Assembly: GCF_004193775.1 (NCBI RefSeq)
Contig: NC_041006.1
Coordinates: forward strand, 30,495,102-30,559,101
Length of the DNA stretch: 64,000 bases
Origin: Glycine soja
Lineage: Eukaryota; Streptophyta; Magnoliopsida; Fabales; Fabaceae
Reading direction: 5' to 3'
Below are positions 1-9,670 of the stretch, piece by piece; the first letter of the stretch is position 1; every line of letters starts with the position of its first letter. Both the position numbers and the translations under genes were made by a program. The notes below the pieces were generated by a model, which did no database searches, was not told the DNA's origin, and was given only the letters and a program-made list of their open reading frames with translations.

Positions 1-149
1 AAGTAAAATACAAATTCTCAACTCCAAACAAATGAGACAGTTACCAACTCCTAATGTATCAAAACAATCAAACATAGCACAAAAAGAAAACAATCAGCCA
101 TAAATAAGTGGAATTGTGGATGCTATATATAGTACTTAGGAGAGTAATT

Positions 150-275
150 TCATATATTTAAAGGATTATTATGCTTTTGAGTATAAATATAGTCAACGTG
201 AGCGGCAAGTGTTCTCCTCATCAAGCATTCATCCTCTCCAACGCCTTCACAGCTCTCATCAACCGCCTCAGCACT
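150..275 (-). CDS. PSK: PSK precursor exon 2 with hormone core YIYTQ
   Basis: This terminal exon encodes 41 residues and stops with TGA at 152-150. It contains [17 protein letters not shown], followed by the Asp-preceded pentapeptide YIYTQ at 191-177. The Asp before the first Tyr is the usual context for tyrosylprotein sulfotransferase. A short basic tail (KHNNP) follows, as in family members. The reading frame is intact. The only obstacle to its use is the 5.8 kb insert upstream in exon 1. Confidence 0.9.
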   Translation of the reverse strand, partial: SAEAVDESCEGVGEDECLMRRTLAAHVDYIYTQKHNNPLNI

Positions 276-589
276 CTACAAATATCAAAACTATACTAAT
301 ATACCATAAACATAGCCCCCCATCAATTATATATAAAAGGGTCTTGCTATCTTTACGACACTGATTAAAAAATTAAGATTAGAAGGATTTTATTAAAAAT
401 ATTGTATGAAAACATTTAAAAATTAAAGGAGAACATATTTTTACACATCTTAATAAAACCTTTTTCCTCTTCACCTCCTTAACCCTTAGTATTTGTTTAT
501 ATAAAAATGAATATATAGCATTAAAATTCGACAAACCAACCTGTTGGTGCGGTTTGGCTAAGGATTCTTGGTGAAAAGCTGGTTCAGGG

Positions 590-972
590 TGTTAGAACAA
601 ATCTCTTTTAACCTGTGATATTACAAACTACAAAGAAACACAGGTTATTAATAAAATGCGGAAATTACAGATCAAAACATACCTCCAGCCATTGCTATGA
701 AGAGTTTCTTGTTTTGGTTCTTCCAAGCTCTCTCTCTTCCACTCTCTAGATGGTGTATAAGACTGAATTCGAAGGGATGAGCTCAGGGACCAAATTCATG
801 TGCTTATATAGGCATTCTACCATCAAGAATGCATTTATCAGCCATTACCACTCATTATTGGCTGTTACAATTCTTTATTGGCCATTATCATCCATTAACA
901 ACCATTCAAAATGGCTTTCAAAACTGATGAGCGTTACAAAATTTCAAAATGTTATGACCATGAATTATTACA
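590..972 (-). repeat. Copia-1 3' LTR
   Basis: Direct copy of 6430-6812, 383 bp. I compared the two line by line and found no difference. The minus strand carries a TATA-like CCTATATAAGC around 803-813, the likely core promoter. Confidence 0.95.
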
Positions 973-985
973 TTCTCCCACTTGG
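973..985 (-). other. Copia-1 polypurine tract
   Basis: The minus strand reads CCAAGTGGGAGAA directly beside the 3' LTR. This is the usual Copia plus-strand primer, and the same motif lies beside the 3' LTR of Copia-2. Confidence 0.85.
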
Positions 986-1256
986 TCCAAACATTTTGAC
1001 TTAATGCTCAATCTTCTTAAGAAATGAATATATGAATCATAGTGATAGTTCCTCTTATAACGAGTAATATCATCTATGTATTACAATATACTCAATTTCC
1101 CAAGCAGTATACTTAAAGTGGTAATAAAACTTCATGAATAAACCCAATGTTTATTCTTGGTCCAAAACATAATTTTTCTCAAATAAATCAATGTGCACCA
1201 AAATATGAGAAAATATCATAATATAAAAGTTTCAATTTTTACATATATGTATACAA

Positions 1257-4040
1257 TCATAAATTGGAACCAAGTCCCATTCTTTCTACATGATCCTTAA
1301 ATTTAAACGGTGGCATGCCTTTAGTTAAAGGATCAACGATCATCAACTCAGTGCTTATATGCTCAATGACCACTTTCTTGTCTTTTACTCTTTCTCTAAT
1401 GGCTAAGTACTTAATGTCGATGTGCTTACTTCGACTTCCACTTTTGTTATTCTTAGCCATAAAGACAGCAGCTGAGTTATCGCAAAAAATTCTTAAAGGC
1501 CTTGAAATAGTATCAATTATCTTCAGCCCAGAAATGAAACTTTTAAGCCATACACCATGTGATGTAGCCTCAAAACAAGAGACAAACTCAGCTTCCATGG
1601 TAGAAGTAGCAGTCAAAGACTGCTTAACACTCCTCCATGAAATAGCTCCACCAGCCATCATGAAAATGTACCCAGATGTTGATCTACGAGAGTCAACACA
1701 ACCAGCAAAGTCTGAGTCTGAATAACCAATCGCATCTAGATTGTCTGTCTGTCTATACATAAGCATGTAATCTTTGGTCCCTTGAAGGTACCTCAACACT
1801 TTCTTAGCAGCTCTCCAGTGGTCAATACCTGGATTACTCTGATATCTTCCTAACATTCCAACTGCAAAAGCAATGTCAGGCCTTGTGCATACTTGAGCAT
1901 ACATGAGGCTTCCAACAACTGAAGCATAAGGAATGTTTTTCATTTGTTCCCTCTCAAAGTCATTCTTTGGACATTGGTTCAAATTAAACCTATCACCCTT
2001 CACAATGGGAGCAACACTTGGTGAACAATCTTTCATCCGAAATCTCTCTAGAATTTTGTTAATATAGGTTTCCTGTGATAGACCCAAAATACCTCGAGAT
2101 CTATCTCTATGAATCTTAATGTCGATGACATAAGATGCATCACCCATATCCTTCATGTCAAAATTCTTAGAGAGAAATTGTTTCACCTCATGTAGCAAAC
2201 CCCGATCATTGGCTGCAAGTAAAATATCATCTACATATAAAACAAGAAAGCATATTTTACTCCCACTAACCTTGTGGTATATGCATTGATCCATGGGGTT
2301 TTCATCAAAATCAAATGAAGAAATTATCCCATGAAACTTAAGGTACCACTGACGGGAAGCTTGTTTTAAACCATATATAGATTTATTAAGCTTGCAAACC
2401 AAATGCTCACCACTATTAGAGGAGAAACCTTCAGGTTGTTTCATATAAACCTCCTCCTCTAAATCACCATTAAGAAAAGCTGTTTTCACATCCATTTGTT
2501 GCAACTCAAGGTCAAAATGAGCAACTAATGCCAAGATTATACGAAGAGAATCTTTCTTAGATACTGGAGAAAAAGTCTCTTTATAATCTATTCCTTCCTT
2601 TTGAGTAAATCCCTTAGCAACAAGTCTTGCCTTGTATCTCTCAATGTTGCCTAATGAATCCTTTTTGGTCTTAAAGACCCATTTACATCCAATGGCCTTC
2701 GCCCCATTAGGCAACTCTACAAGGTTCCAAACTTTGTTACTCTGCATGGAACTCATCTCATCCTTCATGGCATCATACCATAAATTTGACTCTTTACAAC
2801 TCATGGCTTGATCAAAAGTTTCAGGATCATTTTCAGCTCCAATATTATAGTCAGATTCTTGCAAATATACAATATAATCACTAGGAATAGCTGATTTTCT
2901 TACTCTAGTAGACCTCCTTAATGTTGCATCAACATTTTCTTGGGGATCATGTTGTTCAACTGGTTGTTCATCATTTTCATGAATTTGATGATCAACTTGA
3001 TCTACTGGATTATCAACAACAGTTTGTGGAATGCCAATCATGTGTTGTTCATCATCCCTTTGAACTTGAGGGGTATGAATTACAACCAATCTTTCATTTG
3101 ACGTGGAAGGTTGAGATTCTATATAATCAATTTCAGAACCTAAGTCCCTCAATTGATCACTCCCACTGATCAAATCATTTTCAATAAATTTGGCATTTCT
3201 TGATTCCACAATCCTAGTAATATGATGTGGACAATAAAACCTATAACCTTTAGACCTTTCGGCATATCCAATGAAATACCCACTAATGGTCCTCGGGTCA
3301 AGTTTCTTCTCTTGTGGGTTATATATTCTCACCTCAGACGGACAACCCCAAACGCGCATATGTTTCAAACTCGGTTTCCAACCTTTAAATAACTCAAAAG
3401 GTGTCTTTGGGACAGCCTTGGTTGGAACACGATTTAATATATACGCTGCCGTCTTTAGTGCTTCAGCCCACAAGGATTTAGGAAGATTGGAGTTGCTAAG
3501 CATACTCCGCACCATGTCCAATAATGTTCGGTTCCTTCTTTCTGCCACACCATTCTGATTCGGAGAACCAGGCATAGTGTATTGGGCAACAATCCCATGT
3601 TCTTGAAGGAACTTTGCAAAGGGACCAGGTGCTTGTCCATTCTCAGTATACTTGCCATAGTATTCTCCACCTCTATCTGATCTCACTATTTTTATTTGCT
3701 TGCCACATTGGTTCTCAACTTCAGCCTTAAAGACTTTGAAGGCATCCAATGCTTCGTATTTGTTATGAAGCAAATAAACATTCATATATCGTGAATAATC
3801 ATCTATAAAGGTGATAAAATATTTCTGACCATGTGCATCCATATCTGGACAACAAATATCAGTATGAATTATTTCTAATATGCTTGAACTCCTATTAGCA
3901 CCTTTCTTAGACATGTTGGTCTGCTTACCCTTAATGCAGTCCATACAAGTCTTAAAGTCAGCAAAATCTAGAGTATTGAGTACCCCATCTTTCACTAACC
4001 TTTTAATCCTCTCAATGGAGATATGTCCTAATCTCCGGTG
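1257..4040 (-). CDS. Copia-1 pol: integrase, reverse transcriptase, RNase H
   Basis: The frame is open from directly after the TAG to TGA at 1257, in the same frame as gag. It lacks its own ATG: the codon at 3995 is GTG inside the domain. Integrase shows an HTDIC first Asp, VRSDRGGEYYG for the second and NGVAERRNRTLLDM with the Glu. RT shows KAIGCKWVFKTK, the ARLVAKGFTQ motif and the catalytic YVDD (about 2229-2243). RNase H shows YSDSDFAG, TMEAEF and FCDNSAA. The usual C-terminal DPLTKG is present. All catalytic residues I could check are intact, so the element would be autonomous apart from the TAG. Confidence 0.92.
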   Translation of the reverse strand, partial: HRRLGHISIERIKRLVKDGVLNTLDFADFKTCMDCIKGKQTNMSKKGANRSSSILEIIHTDICCPDMDAHGQKYFITFIDDYSRYMNVYLLHNKYEALDAFKVFKAEVENQCGKQIKIVRSDRGGEYYGKYTENGQAPGPFAKFLQEHGIVAQYTMPGSPNQNGVAERRNRTLLDMVRSMLSNSNLPKSLWAEALKTAAYILNRVPTKAVPKTPFELFKGWKPSLKHMRVWGCPSEVRIYNPQEKKLDPRTISGYFIGYAERSKGYRFYCPHHITRIVESRNAKFIENDLISGSDQLRDLGSEIDYIESQPSTSNERLVVIHTPQVQRDDEQHMIGIPQTVVDNPVDQVDHQIHENDEQPVEQHDPQENVDATLRRSTRVRKSAIPSDYIVYLQESDYNIGAENDPETFDQAMSCKESNLWYDAMKDEMSSMQSNKVWNLVELPNGAKAIGCKWVFKTKKDSLGNIERYKARLVAKGFTQKEGIDYKETFSPVSKKDSLRIILALVAHFDLELQQMDVKTAFLNGDLEEEVYMKQPEGFSSNSGEHLVCKLNKSIYGLKQASRQWYLKFHGIISSFDFDENPMDQCIYHKVSGSKICFLVLYVDDILLAANDRGLLHEVKQFLSKNFDMKDMGDASYVIDIKIHRDRSRGILGLSQETYINKILERFRMKDCSPSVAPIVKGDRFNLNQCPKNDFEREQMKNIPYASVVGSLMYAQVCTRPDIAFAVGMLGRYQSNPGIDHWRAAKKVLRYLQGTKDYMLMYRQTDNLDAIGYSDSDFAGCVDSRRSTSGYIFMMAGGAISWRSVKQSLTATSTMEAEFVSCFEATSHGVWLKSFISGLKIIDTISRPLRIFCDNSAAVFMAKNNKSGSRSKHIDIKYLAIRERVKDKKVVIEHISTELMIVDPLTKGMPPFKFKDHVERMGLGSNL

Positions 4041-5339
4041 CTATAACATAGAGGAATTCTCATTAATATTACACCTTTTAATACCAGTTTGAACATGCAT
4101 AGAACTATAAGTGGCATTATTTTGTAAACCAAGAAGATAAAGACCATCAGACAATATACCATTCCCAACACATTCAGAATTATAAAATAACTCAAATGAT
4201 GTGTCTTTGAAATTAAAGGAATATCCAAACGGTACAAGCCTTGAAATAGAAATCAAGTTTCGGGAAAAACTTGGTACATAAAAAGTCCTTTCTAATTTTA
4301 AAATAAAGCCACTACTTAAAGTCAAAATGCAAGTTCCAATGGCCTCCACATGTGAGCCTAGCTTATTGCCTGATAAAATGCTTTGCTCACTTCCCACTGG
4401 TTTCCTTAGGTTTTGCATACCCTGTAAAGAATTTGCAATATGAATAGTAGATCCAGAATCAATCCACCAGGTGTTAATATTAACACTAACCATATTAGAT
4501 TCATAACATACTAATGAGATTGATTTACCTTTCTTCTCAAGCCATTTCTGGAATCCGGGGCAATTCTTTTTCATGTGTCCCTTCTTCTTGCAAAAGAAAC
4601 ACTTTGCCACCTTCTTAATATCAGCTTGAGGTGGTATTTTACCATTCCCCTTCTGATAAGCTTGAGACTTAATTGCTTTGTTCTTCCCATAAGCAGTAGT
4701 CAGTAGTGCACTCTCACCCATCTCCATTACAAGCCTTTCTTCTTCCTGAACACACATGGTCATTAATTCATTGATAGACCATTTATCTTTATGTGTGTTG
4801 TAGGAAATCTTAAATGGCCCATATTCATGCGGAAGGGTGTTCAAAATGAAATGCACTAGGAAGGACTCAGACATATCAACCTCTAGTTTCTTAAGTTGAG
4901 CTGAAATATCTCGCATTTTCATGATGTACTCACGCACACCTTTCACACTGGTGAGCCGAAGAAAAGAAAACTTCATGATCAAGGTGCTTGCTAAAGTCTT
5001 ATCTGAAGTGATGAACTGGTCATCAATGGCCTTAAGCAAGTCTCGGACCTTTTCATGCTGGTCAACAGAACCACGTATCCCAGCCGAGATTTTAGTCTTA
5101 ATGAACATCACGCTGAGCCGGTTGGATCGTTCCCACCGCTCATATAGCGCAACGTCAGCTGGGCTACTTTCATTTGTGATTGCAGGTGGTTCGTCTTTCC
5201 TTATAGCATAATCTATGTCCATCCACCCCAATTGTAAAAGAATTCTCTCCTTCCATATCTTATAGTTATCTCCTTTGAGTTCGGGAACATCACATTGAAT
5301 ATCAGAAAAATTAATAGTTTGAGAAGCTGCAAAATTCAA
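4041..5339 (-). CDS. Copia-1 gag and protease, ending at an in-frame TAG
   Basis: 432 codons. The N-terminal part is a UBN2/DUF4219-type Copia gag (PELKGDNYKIWKERILLQL) that forms the virus-like particle. A CCHC zinc knuckle follows (CFFCKKKGHMKKNC, about residues 242-255), and then the aspartic protease active site WWIDSGSTIHIANS (about residues 291-304). The frame stops at TAG (4043-4041) exactly where the conserved Trp of the GAG-pre-integrase motif (LWHxRLGH) is expected. The next codons continue the motif in the same frame, so a TGG to TAG change is the simple explanation. Without readthrough, pol would not be made. Confidence 0.9.
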   Translation of the reverse strand: MNFAASQTINFSDIQCDVPELKGDNYKIWKERILLQLGWMDIDYAIRKDEPPAITNESSPADVALYERWERSNRLSVMFIKTKISAGIRGSVDQHEKVRDLLKAIDDQFITSDKTLASTLIMKFSFLRLTSVKGVREYIMKMRDISAQLKKLEVDMSESFLVHFILNTLPHEYGPFKISYNTHKDKWSINELMTMCVQEEERLVMEMGESALLTTAYGKNKAIKSQAYQKGNGKIPPQADIKKVAKCFFCKKKGHMKKNCPGFQKWLEKKGKSISLVCYESNMVSVNINTWWIDSGSTIHIANSLQGMQNLRKPVGSEQSILSGNKLGSHVEAIGTCILTLSSGFILKLERTFYVPSFSRNLISISRLVPFGYSFNFKDTSFELFYNSECVGNGILSDGLYLLGLQNNATYSSMHVQTGIKRCNINENSSML

Positions 5340-6070
5340 AGGCTTATGTCAAAATTTGAGGCATACTAATCTTAATTGTATCTTTTACCAATGTAAACAT
5401 ACCATAAAATTGAATTTTGTGACATAAAAATTTCCTGTGGGCTAAATTTTTAATTCAATAAGAAACAATTAAACCTTATGATAGAATAATCAAATTATTT
5501 GCTTAATATTCATGCTTTACGGGTACAATATGAAAATAATTTAATTTCTATCGTAAATTTTTACTTTATGATAAAATCGACAAATTATCCATACATCATG
5601 ATGCCTGTGGGTAAATCATGAAAAATAATACGTCATTTTATCCCAATTAATTATACAGATATAATAAAAATTCTTGTGAGATAAAATTCATTATATAAGT
5701 ATAATTAATTACAATATTATGTCTAATTCCTTATATGATCTTTAACCAACTTAATATATAATTTTAATCAAATATAGATGCTGTGGCTAATCCATAATTA
5801 ATCAAAATCATAAAGATCACTTAGACATAAAAATTTATTATATGAGAATAAATAGTATTTTGCATTTCAAAATCAAGATACAATATAATTATGAATAAGA
5901 TTCTCATATAATTTTATAATTGAAATATAATATTATGCATTTGATTTCATATATATATGCATAGAATAAAATGTTCTAGAATATATTCATGCATAAATTA
6001 AATCAAAATTCAAAAAACTGTAAAGCACAATGTGTATATAACGTATTAAAAACGACAACATATCAGAAAA

Positions 6071-6180
6071 GCCTTATTGGTTTAGTGGTCTGCACATACA
6101 TTAGTGTTCTCGAAGTCAAGGGTTCGATACCCAGCTAGCACAAAACGTAGGAGTTTTTGTCTTTTTTTTTTTTTTTTTTA
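6071..6180 (+). repeat. tRNA-like, T-tailed sequence in the Copia-1 leader
   Basis: The plus strand, opposite to the element, carries a good RNA polymerase III A box (TGGTTTAGTGG, 6078-6088). A perfect B box (GGTTCGATACC, 6121-6131) lies at tRNA-like spacing. A T-rich tail of about 20 Ts follows at 6160-6179. The ends do not pair as an acceptor stem, so it is not a functional tRNA gene. It is best read as a short SINE or tRNA-derived insert in the leader. Confidence 0.5.
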
Positions 6181-6415
6181 AACACTGTTCATCATCTTCA
6201 ACCTTTAGCGGGTCAAACCCGACCCATACGCAGACCCGTTCGTTTTTCATTCATTCGGACACCATTTTTCACGATTCAAAAGCCAAAATTAAGGAAATCA
6301 AACGAAATACATATTTCTAATTTTATTTTTTAAGAAACAAGGCCCTTCATACCATAAACAAAATCAAATCGGAAAATACCGAAAAACAAAAATGGACAAG
6401 GCAGAGGCAATTCTT

Positions 6416-6427
6416 GCTCTGATACCA
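6416..6427 (-). other. Copia-1 primer-binding site (tRNA-iMet)
   Basis: The minus strand reads TGGTATCAGAGC, complementary to the 3' end of plant initiator tRNA-Met and two bases from the 5' LTR. This is where minus-strand cDNA synthesis starts. Confidence 0.92.
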
Positions 6428-6429
6428 AA

Positions 6430-6812
6430 TGTTAGAACAAATCTCTTTTAACCTGTGATATTACAAACTACAAAGAAACACAGGTTATTAATAAAATGCG
6501 GAAATTACAGATCAAAACATACCTCCAGCCATTGCTATGAAGAGTTTCTTGTTTTGGTTCTTCCAAGCTCTCTCTCTTCCACTCTCTAGATGGTGTATAA
6601 GACTGAATTCGAAGGGATGAGCTCAGGGACCAAATTCATGTGCTTATATAGGCATTCTACCATCAAGAATGCATTTATCAGCCATTACCACTCATTATTG
6701 GCTGTTACAATTCTTTATTGGCCATTATCATCCATTAACAACCATTCAAAATGGCTTTCAAAACTGATGAGCGTTACAAAATTTCAAAATGTTATGACCA
6801 TGAATTATTACA
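6430..6812 (-). repeat. Copia-1 5' LTR
   Basis: Identical partner of 590-972. In element orientation this is the upstream LTR. It carries the TATA-like box at about 6643-6653 and is followed by the primer-binding site. Transcription from it would run leftward through the element, in the same direction as PSK. Confidence 0.95.
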
Positions 6813-6888
6813 CAGGGCGGATGGACATGGCATGGACGAGCATGGAGCTGAGTAATAGGGTGAAGAATAGGGCAGTGACCTTGGTCAT
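6813..6888 (-). CDS. PSK: PSK exon 1, 5' part (signal peptide)
   Basis: These 76 nt run from the ATG to the target-site duplication and encode a 25-residue hydrophobic leader ending MSIRP. The rest of exon 1 (44 nt, encoding EPAFHQESLAKPHQQ across the junction) lies at 584-541 on the far side of the element. The leader plus Arg-Pro-Glu-Pro start of the pro-region is typical of PSK precursors. Confidence 0.85.
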
Positions 6889-6987
6889 CTTCTTTGGTAT
6901 CGAAGGATGAAATCTTATCTTACTATTAAAGAAGATAGAAAAATAAATAACGGGTGCTTAGAATAATGTAATAAGAGTGAGTAAAAC

Positions 6988-7004
6988 AAGGAATATATAT
7001 AGAG
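6988..7004 (-). promoter_or_regulatory. Putative PSK TATA box
   Basis: On the minus strand the sequence reads CTCTATATATATTCC, about 100 bp upstream of the PSK start codon. It is the only good TATA candidate at a suitable distance. The initiation site is inferred, not seen. Confidence 0.45.
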
Positions 7005-7764
7005 AGAGGACGCATTTTGAAGTGTGAACCTTGGAAGTGAGTAGGGGCTTTATTTATTGTAGCTGACAATCAAAGACCAACGGCATCGAGGCACCAATGA
7101 AAAACAAGGAGATACATAATAAATGAAACCTCAAAGGCTCAAACACATTTCCCTTTTTTTTTATTTATAATAAAGTAGTCAATGAACAGTAAGTCACATG
7201 AATGATGAATAGTGGATAAAATGGAGGGGAACTAAAGCAACCAAAAGAACTAAACCGAGTAGAAAGAAAAAAAAAGGCTAGCTTGGAACTTCCATTCGGG
7301 TTGGAAATTGTTACAAAATGACATGAACATTGATTAAAGAATTAAAAATAAAGTATCTTTAAAAAAATATTATTATATTTTTATCATGACTTTTAATGTG
7401 ATTTCACATAGTTAATTTTTAATAAAATTAAATTATTTTATTATTGATCTTTTATCCAGTAGTTTTGTCAAGATGAGAGAGAACAAGTGTAATCAATCAT
7501 AAACTTAAATCATTAGATTTTATTTGAATGATCATCAAGATTAAAACAAAAATGCATATATATAACTTTCTAGAGTGATCATGTGGCCAATAAATGGTAT
7601 GTGTATCTTTGTTTTATTAAATGATGTGAGGATGTTGTATAAAATTAAATTCCTTTTGTTAAATTTGCATTGTGAAATTTTAAAAGTAAAAATATATACA
7701 ATTTGACTTAAGTTTTACCAAATGTTGTAAGCCTAAGTAACCATTTTTCTTAAAGGTTAAATAA

Positions 7765-8066
7765 TTTTTTTTAAGATGAATTAACTAAGTTTTTACTTCC
7801 TAAGTTTTTTTAAAATTTAAATTTTAGTTTCTGAATAACCGTTCAAGGTTACTAAATTTTTATAAAATTCAATCTTTAGTTCCTGAACAAAGTATAAATC
7901 TCTTTATTTCTATTTATTTAATGAAATTTTAGAGATTAAAAATCTAATTTTTAAAAAGTTTAAACACTTTGATCAATTAATTTTTTGTTTAAGAACTAAA
8001 AAATTTAATGAGAAAAAATTAAGAAACCTTAACTAATCAAATAAAAACTTAGTTAATCCTTTTACG
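7765..8066. repeat. Candidate foldback MITE
   Basis: The left end contains GAATTAACTAAGTTTTTAC and the right end its near reverse complement (AAAAACTTAGTTAATCC). Similarity continues inward with interruptions. There is no coding capacity, and the ends and target duplication were not resolved. Confidence 0.4.
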
Positions 8067-8228
8067 ATATAATACTTTATTTTAAAATGTTACATTTTTA
8101 TGAAAATAATATTGTGTTATTTTATAGTTACGTTGCTTACTATTTTAAGGTTTATTTATATTAAAAGTGATTAAAATGTAATATTTTGTATCTGGAAAAA
8201 AGAAAATATTTTTTTTAAGTATAGGAGA

Positions 8229-8535
8229 TGTTTGTTTCAGCGTTTCATATTACATTCCTTGCAATACTATGTTTGAGAATGTTATTCCAATAAACATGTT
8301 TGATTGATATTTAATAATTTTAGAAAATTATTTAATTAAAAAATAAATAAAAGAAGAAATGGGAAAAAAATATAGTGGGAATGAGTAGTTAGTATAGGAA
8401 GTAATTTTCACTCCTATGGAAATCAACAATACATGGAAATTAATATATTTTTAAAACTTGTAATAAGCATAAAAATGTGATGTTTTTTTATATTCACATT
8501 CCTGAAAATGATGTACGATGCCTTGAAACAAACAC
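8229..8535. repeat. Candidate MITE with TGTTTGTTTCA ends
   Basis: The left end TGTTTGTTTCAGCG is mirrored by TTGAAACAAACA at the right end, about 300 bp apart. A weaker inner match exists (ACATTCC and GGAATGT-type words). It is noncoding and the target duplication is unclear. Confidence 0.35.
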
Positions 8536-9421
8536 AATCATATGCAACAATAATGTAAATGTATTTTGAACATTGATTATAAAAAACGTATTATTATTTG
8601 AAGATGTGCCTCTGCTCTCGCTAATTTACATGTTCTTATGGTCAGGGAGGATATTTATTTAACCTATTCAAAGTTATTTTAATTTGTATAAATTATGTCT
8701 TCAATTACTTTAATTATAATTAGTGTGCCTATAACTTTTTTTTTTATATTCTTTTAAGAAAATTTTGAGCTGGGTAAAACTATTAGAATTAGGAATGATA
8801 AATATTTTTATGTGAATATTTAATATAACTACATATTTAAAATTCAAATTCATGATTAACATCAAACAATCACACAAATCTATGATTAACCTCAAACAAT
8901 CACACGCATATTTATTTCATGCTCAATGTTCCTTCAATTAAACTTTAAACAAAACTTTTGTACGTCATAATTTTAAAATATATTGGCTATATGCTACCAC
9001 AAGAACTTGCAAATGACTTGTGCAGGGCAGGATGTATCTATCTAATATATCTATATGAAAAGAATAGTCTAGCGAAAATCCTTTTTTTGCCCTGGCTACT
9101 TTGTTGACACGTCACACATTTATTGGTTTTATTGTCTTTGCCGCTCCAGGAGTAGTCGAATTTGCCCCTGTCTCCAGCATTAACATGTGGTATAAACGGG
9201 GGCATTTATGATATTTCCACAGCCCCTATTTACTATTCACTCTTCTCTCTCCGTCTTTCTCTTTCTCTTTCTCAATCTTTTTTTTCTCCATCTTTCTCTT
9301 TCTCTTCCTCAATCTTCTCCTCTTTTTCTTTTATCTCTTATCTTTCTGTTTCTTCCTTCATTTTACTTTTTAGTTGGCATTTTCTCCAAGCTTTAGATTC
9401 TGATTGTTTTGAATTTTTCAG

Positions 9422-9539
9422 TGGAAAAAGGCAAACACAGCATGTATTGGTTCTTAACGATTGTTCGATTCGCATTCCTTGTGGGCAGTTTTGAATGCTT
9501 CTTGGACCCAATGGGTGTGGAAAATCTACCCTCTTGAAG
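9422..9539 (+). pseudogene. ABCI10-type ABC ATPase exon fragment
   Basis: The exon is bounded by a pyrimidine tract plus CAG (9420-9421 AG) and GT at 9540. It encodes VLNDCSIRIPCGQF, a stop, then MLLGPNGCGKSTLLK. The Walker A loop GPNGCGKST is intact. The wording matches plastid ABCI10 (energy-coupling-factor type ATPase), where the stop position is Trp (TGG to TGA at 9492-9494). Only this exon is present, so no ATPase can be made. It was probably captured by the Helitron. The family call rests on recognition of the RIPCGQF-MLLGPNGCGKSTLLK signature. Confidence 0.75.
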
Positions 9540-9670
9540 GTATTTTCCACGGTTTTGGTCATCTTTTTCTGTTTTTTTTTCCGCTGTGTGTTTTTTTATG
9601 TTCACTGTTAGTTTTATTTTGTATTCTTTGATTCAGGTGATGCAAGTTTTTAGTGTATGAATGATTTGCA

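Larger units (their letters stand above)
590..6812 (-). mobile_element. Copia-1, young LTR retrotransposon inserted in PSK exon 1
   Basis: Complete Ty1/copia element of 6,223 bp on the minus strand. It has two 383-bp LTRs with TG...CA ends and a 5-bp target duplication CAGGG (585-589 and 6813-6817). A tRNA-iMet primer-binding site lies beside the right (5') LTR and a purine tract (CCAAGTGGGAGAA) beside the left (3') LTR. A leader of about 1.1 kb precedes one long gag-pol frame in the order gag, protease, integrase, RT, RNase H, which defines Copia. The LTRs look identical, so the insertion is recent. A single TAG interrupts the coding frame. Confidence 0.95.
150..6888 (-). pseudogene. PSK: Phytosulfokine precursor gene split by a Copia element
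   Basis: Precursor of the secreted sulfated pentapeptide hormone phytosulfokine, which acts outside the cell through PSKR receptor kinases to promote growth. Reading leftward, exon 1 starts with ATG at 6888 and encodes a hydrophobic signal peptide beginning MTKVTALFFTLLLSS. At 6813 it is cut by the Copia element, and it resumes at 584-541, ending at a CAG/GT splice donor. A 265-bp intron (540-276, ending TGTAG) leads to exon 2 (275-150). Exon 2 holds the conserved acidic Cys region, the LMRRTL motif and the hormone core DYIYTQ. Without the insert the frame is open for 81 codons in phase 0, a normal length for PSK precursors. With the insert, translation reaches TAA two codons after the junction, leaving only the signal peptide. 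The damage looks recent because no other lesion is present. Confidence 0.9.
7010..9036. other. AT-rich intergenic DNA upstream of PSK
   Basis: I see no gene. It holds the distal PSK 5' region and two candidate MITE or foldback sequences, listed separately. Confidence 0.6.

Noticed and set aside
750..1004. 84-codon ORF in the LTR (and its copy at 6590)
   Set aside because: It lies antisense within the Copia LTR, and the two copies differ only after the LTR border. It is a chance frame.
1315..1725. 136-codon plus-strand ORF
   Set aside because: It is the reverse-strand shadow of the Copia RNase H coding region.
6061..6140. Functional tRNA gene with A and B boxes
   Set aside because: The two ends do not pair into an acceptor stem and no clear anticodon arm forms. 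It is kept only as tRNA-derived.
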